A stretch of DNA of 64,000 bases, from assembly GCF_001659605.2 (NCBI RefSeq), contig NC_035164.2, positions 23,788,500-23,852,499 on the forward strand, written 5' to 3'. This DNA is from Manihot esculenta (taxonomy: Eukaryota > Streptophyta > Magnoliopsida > Malpighiales > Euphorbiaceae). Made by a program: the position numbers and the translations under genes. Below are positions 59,601 to 64,000 of this stretch, one piece after another; position 1 is the first letter of the stretch; each line of letters opens with the position of its first letter. The notes beneath the pieces were generated by a model. That model worked only from the letters and a program-made list of their open reading frames with translations, had not been told where the DNA came from and did not search any database.

Positions 59601-60899
59601 CTCATAAAATACTTGAAAGTGGCTTGTTTTGGCCCACTATTTTTCGAGATGCTTTTCTGTTTTGCAGATCTTGTGCTAGGTGTCAACAAACTGGAAATCT
59701 GAGCAAAAGGAATCAAATGCCACAGAACCCCATCATGGTCTGTGAGGTGTTTAATGTATGGGGTATAGATTTCATGGGCCCTTTCCCACCATCCTTTGGA
59801 TACACTTACATCATTCTTGCAGTGGATTATGTATCCAAGTGGGTGGAAGCTAGAGCAACAAAGACTGATGATGCCTTTTATGTCACGGGTGTCCCTCTCC
59901 CATCTCCCGAGCCCACATGGCCCAGAGCCTGAAGTCCGACACTCCCGTGATCCATCCCATTGGCCTCACAACCGCCGGGCAGGATTTGTCCCAAGACCTC
60001 ACGAGGCCAATGGGATTTGGCCCAATATTCCCCACATAGGAATATTAGGTCGCCTCCCCCACCACTCGAACCCAAGACCTCTCCACATAAGAGTCCGGCG
60101 TTACGAGGGTGAGTACCAATTGTTCTACGCAGTGATAGACTTTGTGAAAACCAACATCTTTGCTAGACATGGAGTGCCAAAGGCAATCATCAGTGATAGA
60201 GGGACCCACTTTTGCAACAAGGTAGTAGAAAGTCTCCTCAGAAAGCACAATGTGATCCATAAAACATCCACAGCCTACCACCCTCAAACAAATGGGCAAG
60301 CTGAAGTATCCAACAGAGAAATCAAGGCCATCCTAGAAAAAACAGTGTCCCCCAACCGAAAGGATTGGAGTTCACGTTTGGAAGATACTTTATGGGCCTA
60401 CAGGACAGCATACAAGACCCCTATAGGTATGTCACCTTACAGATTGGTCTATGGAAAAGCTTGTCACCTTCCAGTTGAACTTGAACACAAGGCATATTGG
60501 GCTGTAAAGAATTGCAACATGGACCTCAAAGAAGCTGGACACCATCGCAAGTTGCAACTACAAGAGCTAGAAGAGATAAGACGAGATGCATATGAGAACT
60601 CTTGGAACTACAAAACAAAAACCAAAGCCTCGCATGACAGTCATCTTTCAAGAAAACAATTTGAGGTTGGTGATAAAGTTTTACTCTTTGACTCTCGTTT
60701 GAAATTGTTTCCAGGAAAGCTACGATCTAGGTGGATTGGACCATTCATTGTGGAACATGTCTACCCCCATGGAGCTGTAGACATCAAAAGCATAGAAACT
60801 GGAAAAATCTTCAAAGTAAATGGGCATCGATTGAAACCATATTATGAAGGATTCGCAGTTCAAGTAGTGGAAGAAATTCCACTCTCTCGGTCTGAATAG
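56669..60899 (+). pseudogene. Athila-like gag-protease-integrase lacking RT and RNase H
   Basis: It starts at ATG 56,669 (MTRSEHRD). A TAG at 56,846-56,848 interrupts the N-terminus, then the same frame stays open to 59,932. It contains a gag domain (about 56,920-57,530), a knuckle CGICLCVGHPTDQC near 57,645 (CX2CX4HX4C), ITLRSGKELQ, protease with DLGAS at 58,517, a linker, then directly the integrase HHCC region (about 59,560-59,690) and the first D at 59,768. A tRNA-type SINE-like insert (about 59,886-60,132) shifts the frame. The second D (60,195) and E (60,303), separated by 35 residues, and the GPF module then read to a TAG at 60,897-60,899. The RT-RNase H segment is cleanly absent between protease and integrase. 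Confidence 0.88.
59886..60132 (-). mobile_element. tRNA-derived SINE-like insertion in integrase
   Basis: About 245 bp breaks the integrase core between the first and second catalytic aspartates. On the minus strand it has a pol III A box TAGAACAATTGG (60,116-60,127) and B box GGTTCGAGTGG (60,062-60,072), correctly ordered and spaced, then a GC-rich body with two internal hairpins (CATTGGCCTC with GAGGCCAATG; TCACGGG with CCCGTGA). I see no clear target duplication or 3' tail run, so the limits are approximate. Confidence 0.62.
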
Positions 60900-61900
60900 T
60901 GATCATGCCATGCACACCACACCCCAGGGGAGTACTCAGTTTCTTTTGCATTTTAATATTTTTCATACATTGAGGACAATGCATGATTTAAGTGTGGGGG
61001 TGCATATCTCTTCTTCTCTCTTTTGCAATTTCTCCTTTCAGATTTTTCAAAAAAAAAAAATTCTTTCAGTTACACGATTTATGCTTTCAGTTTTCTTTTA
61101 GTATATTTTTGCTTTCAATAATACACACGCAACCACAACCATCTTCTTCTTTTTGTTTTGCTCTACTCAAAACTGATGAACTATGTTGAATGAGTCTTTC
61201 TTTCCATGACCCCATTGATGTGAAAACTCTTTAAACTTATGTTGAATCACTTGCAGTGGGTTATATTCATGCTTGAGAATTGCCTTTTGAATTGAATCTT
61301 TGAGTTTGCCATGGTGAAAAATATATTGATGACCCTCAATTGATTGAGAATAAATTAAAATTGTGTGAATGAACTTAATGTGACTTGATTTAGCGATCGG
61401 TGTTGATTTGCCCAAATCATTGAGAGAAAGAAAATTCAGCAAAGGCAAAGACCTCAAAAGCACAAATCTAAGATTGTTCCAATGGTCAAAAGGCTATGAA
61501 CAGAGCTAATAGCCACTTGGAAAGGTGACCAACTAAGTAACTGGGGGTGGGTATCACAAATATGTATCTTCACGTAAAAAGGTTGGTGATTTCTTCAAGC
61601 AAGATCTAAAGTGCAAAAATCTGAATAAAGTACTTCAAGGTAAGGGCAAGTCACTCTGAAAGCTAGAAAAAGTCTTATCTGAACAAAATGTGCATGTATG
61701 GTCTCTCTTGAGGAAAACAAATTCTAGCCATGGTAAGCAAAGGGAAACAAGGAAAGGAGGTAAGTAATCTTCATGCATATATTCTTCACTGCAATGCTTC
61801 AGAATAGGTGTCTAGAGTAAGAGTTTAAGTGGAAATAAGGATCTAGAGTGAGAAAGCTTGTTTGACTATGTTTATTTGCTTGAGGACAAACAAAAGGCTA
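60900..61900 (+). other. Non-coding 3' tail of the Athila-like element
   Basis: It contains a first polypurine-like cassette (TTGAGGACAA at 60,970, AGTGTGGGGG at 60,991-61,000), pyrimidine-rich DNA, one copy of the block duplicated at 27,801-28,050 (here 61,468-61,605) and one GATTTGCCCAAATC word near 61,408. No env-like frame is seen. Confidence 0.65.
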
Positions 61901-61901
61901 A

Positions 61902-61914
61902 GTGTGGGGGTATT
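61902..61914 (+). other. Polypurine tract of the forward Athila-like element, next to an inverted LTR
   Basis: GTGTGGGGGTATT is the expected tract, but the following bases AATTTT lead into TGACTCGCGG, the end of a reverse-oriented LTR. The expected TGATAGAG start is missing. AATTTT before TGACTCGCGG equals the reverse complement of the bases between LTR and primer site at 56,618-56,623. Confidence 0.75.
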
Positions 61915-61920
61915 AATTTT

Positions 61921-63721
61921 TGACTCGCGGTTGTCGAAGCCGGTCAAAAATAACCTTCCTGGTTATCAACAATTTTACAACTGCAGATAGTGGTGAAAGG
62001 ATCGAATCCACAGAGAATTGATTACCTATTTATTTTTCTCAACAAGACCAATAAAATGAACTGAAACAATAATAAATTAAAAATGAGATAAAAGACTGAA
62101 AGTGGGATCAAATGAGATAAACTGGAAGCAGAATAAAAATAAATTGCAATAAAAGTAAAATGGGGGGGTTTGAGATTGATTGTAGTAACTAATAATGAGA
62201 GTCATTATAGAAAGCAAATAATTAAAATAAAAGAGTAAATCAATATGAGAAAAGCCTAGTTGAAGATATGGATCCACTTTGGTTGTTTGGGTTGATTATT
62301 GAAACTTAGATTATCTTGATTGGTTCAATAGATTAGTTATGGGGTGGAAGACGCTTCTCACCACCATGTCTCTCCTTATGATTAAATTAATTAGGGAACG
62401 TCCTCTAATTAATTACTAATTAACAAATTGCCAAGGAACGTCCTTGGGCCATAGGCATCAAAACAATTGTCAATTACATAAAGAAATAAAGAGATCCAAT
62501 CCTAACTACCCAAACGTATGGAGATAACGCTAGATCATGCAATTTTCTTGGGTTTTATTCCAAGTGTTCTAAGGTCAGAATATTTCCAGCAATTACGGAC
62601 TAAAAATAATTCCAACTAACAATCAATTAACTTTGCAATTAAAATCAAGTGGCCAATTTGATCAAAACAACAAAATAATCATGTAATTAAAGCATCAATT
62701 GCATAAATATTGAACAAAACCAAAAACAATAATTTATGTTCAGATCTCACAACCCATTAAACAACCTTAGTTTCAACCAATCCTCAACTAGAGTTAAAGA
62801 AATCAGCCACTCATTGGCTGATTAAAAACAAAATAATAAAAGGAAAAGAAAAGGAAAAAACCGATGGAGATTCTGCCTTTTGCGCCGAGCACTGCCGATT
62901 TGAGGAATTCTAGAATCGTGGAGATTCCAATTTCTGTCTGTGAAAAGCTCTTTAAATAGAGCTGGAGAAACGCCCTATTCAGGAAAATTGCTCGCGGTCA
63001 TGTGCTAGCGTGGACCAGGTGCGGTGATGTGCTGGAACGGGCGAGTGGACGTGCGGAGTCTGGAGCGCGCGATCTGTGGTCAAGGTGGGTCCATGCGGAT
63101 TGGGCCGTCCAATGGCGTGAGTGGTGGGAATTGAAGCGCCTTGGTCCATGTGTGCAGGGTGGATTGATGAAGCGCGGGGCCCATTTGCGCGTGAAGAGAT
63201 CGTGGGTGTGAATTGAGTTGGGCGTTGAATGTGCTTTGGTCGTGGAGAGCTTGGCCCGTTGAGTGCTGTCCATGTGCGGTCCACGGGGAAATGAGCACTG
63301 GGCCATGTGCGTGGATGCATTTGGCGCGCCCACGTGCTGGAGCTTGCAATGGTGCGGCCCAGGTGCTTGGTTCACTGGAGAGAATGGCGGGGCCCATGCG
63401 TGAGCTTCGTGAGTGGGGTGAATTGTGAGAAAACGGGCCACGTTTGCAGGCCATCGTGCGGGGCGCGGTCCTTGAGCATTGGTGGGCTGTCCAGGCTTGA
63501 ATATTTAAGCTTCAAAATATTTTCTTTTTATTTAACTTGAATCCGGCTTGGCAGGTTTACCCTCTTTTGCTCCAAATAAGACAGTTTTAGGGGGATTTTC
63601 TTCAGATTGTCCTTTTACACCATTTTCTACAAAATAATATTAAAAACACTAAATTAGGTAGAAATCATGTAAATATTTATTAATAATATTAATATAAAAT
63701 GGACTAAATTATGCTCTATCA
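61921..63721 (-). repeat. Inverted Athila-like LTR (1,801 bp) shared at a tail-to-tail junction
   Basis: It matches 54,823-56,617 in reverse orientation, with the strongest divergence in the GC-rich segment (about 62,950-63,500). On its right it meets AATACCCCTACACTTAGCC, a reversed polypurine tract, so it is the 3' LTR of an antisense element continuing beyond the window. Confidence 0.88.
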
Positions 63722-64000
63722 AATACCCCTACACTTAGCCTTTTGCTTGTCCTCAAGCAAATAAATATAGTTAAATAAGCTTTCTCACTCTAGATCCTTA
63801 TTTCCACTTAACCTCCTACTCAAAACCCCTATTTTGAATCATTGCAGCATGAAGATTACTTACCTCCTTTCCTTGTTTCCCCTTGCTTACCATGGCTAGG
63901 ATTTGTTTTCCTCAAGAGAGACATGCACATTAATTTGTTTAAGACTTTTTCTAGCTTTTGGATTGACTTGCCCTTACCTTGAAGTACTTTATTCAAGCTT
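63722..64000 (-). mobile_element. 3' tail of an antisense Athila-like element (continues past the window)
   Basis: This is the reverse complement, with some differences, of the forward element's tail at about 61,635-61,914, including the polypurine tract, the TTGAGGACAAGC string and a CTTGAAGTACTTTATTC stretch reversed. It shows that the right-hand element runs in the opposite direction. Confidence 0.85.

Larger units (their letters stand above)
54823..63721 (+). mobile_element. Athila-like element joined tail-to-tail to an inverted copy through one LTR
   Basis: A forward 5' LTR (54,823-56,617), primer site, gag-protease-integrase and polypurine tract (61,902-61,914) are followed not by a forward 3' LTR but by an LTR in reverse orientation (61,921-63,721). 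That reverse LTR is the normal 3' LTR of an antisense copy whose tail occupies 63,722-64,000. The sequence left of the forward LTR ends GTTATC where copy A flank continues, so the left insertion point is clear. The partner target duplication is not in the window. Confidence 0.8.

Noticed and set aside
60062..60127. A tRNA gene on the minus strand
   Set aside because: A and B boxes are present, but no acceptor stem or anticodon arm pairs correctly, and it is part of a 245-bp insert that breaks integrase. A SINE is the better reading.

Overview
This 64-kb window looks like nuclear DNA of a eudicot plant. It has AT-rich intergenic DNA, GT-AG spliced genes and mostly nested transposable elements, and I see no rRNA or free-standing tRNA gene. 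A Malpighiales or Euphorbiaceae source is only an impression. The only host gene family is a GDSL (SGNH) esterase/lipase of the acetylajmalan-esterase-like plant type. It is present as an apparently intact five-exon gene (copy B, 50,678-53,464) and a dead paralogue (copy A). Copy A exons 2-3 lie at 7,457-7,916 and exons 4-5 at 35,201-35,786, because about 26 kb of mobile DNA sits in its intron 3.

Layout. 1-6,806: right part of a + strand Tekay/Del-type Ty3 chromovirus (pol and 3' LTR) with an antisense LTR of the same family inserted in it. 6,917-8,229: 5' half of GDSL copy A. 8,230-34,514: a TTF/DUF4371-type hAT transposon. It carries a Tekay solo LTR (9,504-30,495), which is split by an Athila-like element (11,186-29,886). 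That element is split by an antisense Tekay element (15,419-25,835), which is itself split by another Tekay solo LTR (18,803-21,113). The hAT also carries an Athila-like solo LTR (32,713-34,047). Each LTR-element layer has a perfect 5-bp target duplication: TAAAA, CTATT, CCACC, GGGAT and ATTTG from the outside in. 34,526-37,320: 3' half of copy A with a CACTA-like MITE. 38,088-40,440: Tekay solo LTR. 42,030-46,805: a Tekay solo LTR split by another. 46,811-50,590: AT-rich spacer. 50,591-54,822: GDSL copy B and its 3' flank. 54,823-64,000: an Athila-like element lacking reverse transcriptase, joined tail-to-tail with an inverted partner through a single LTR.

How the parts work together. The Tekay copies supply gag-protease (element 2) and RT-RNase H-integrase-chromodomain (element 1), but no single copy in view is complete. 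Both Athila-like elements keep gag and protease and have lost RT-RNase H by different deletions, so they could only have moved with enzymes supplied in trans. The hAT transposase has frameshifts, stops and two tandem duplications. Many stops are of the C-to-T type expected from methylcytosine decay. Only GDSL copy B looks like a working host gene.

The least ordinary signals are: CG-rich palindromes filling the Tekay LTRs; LTR minisatellites whose units are homogenised within each LTR but differ between LTRs; a GTGATTTGCCCA word scattered over LTR, coding and tail regions of one Athila-like element; and the tail-to-tail Athila pair. All alignments were made by eye.
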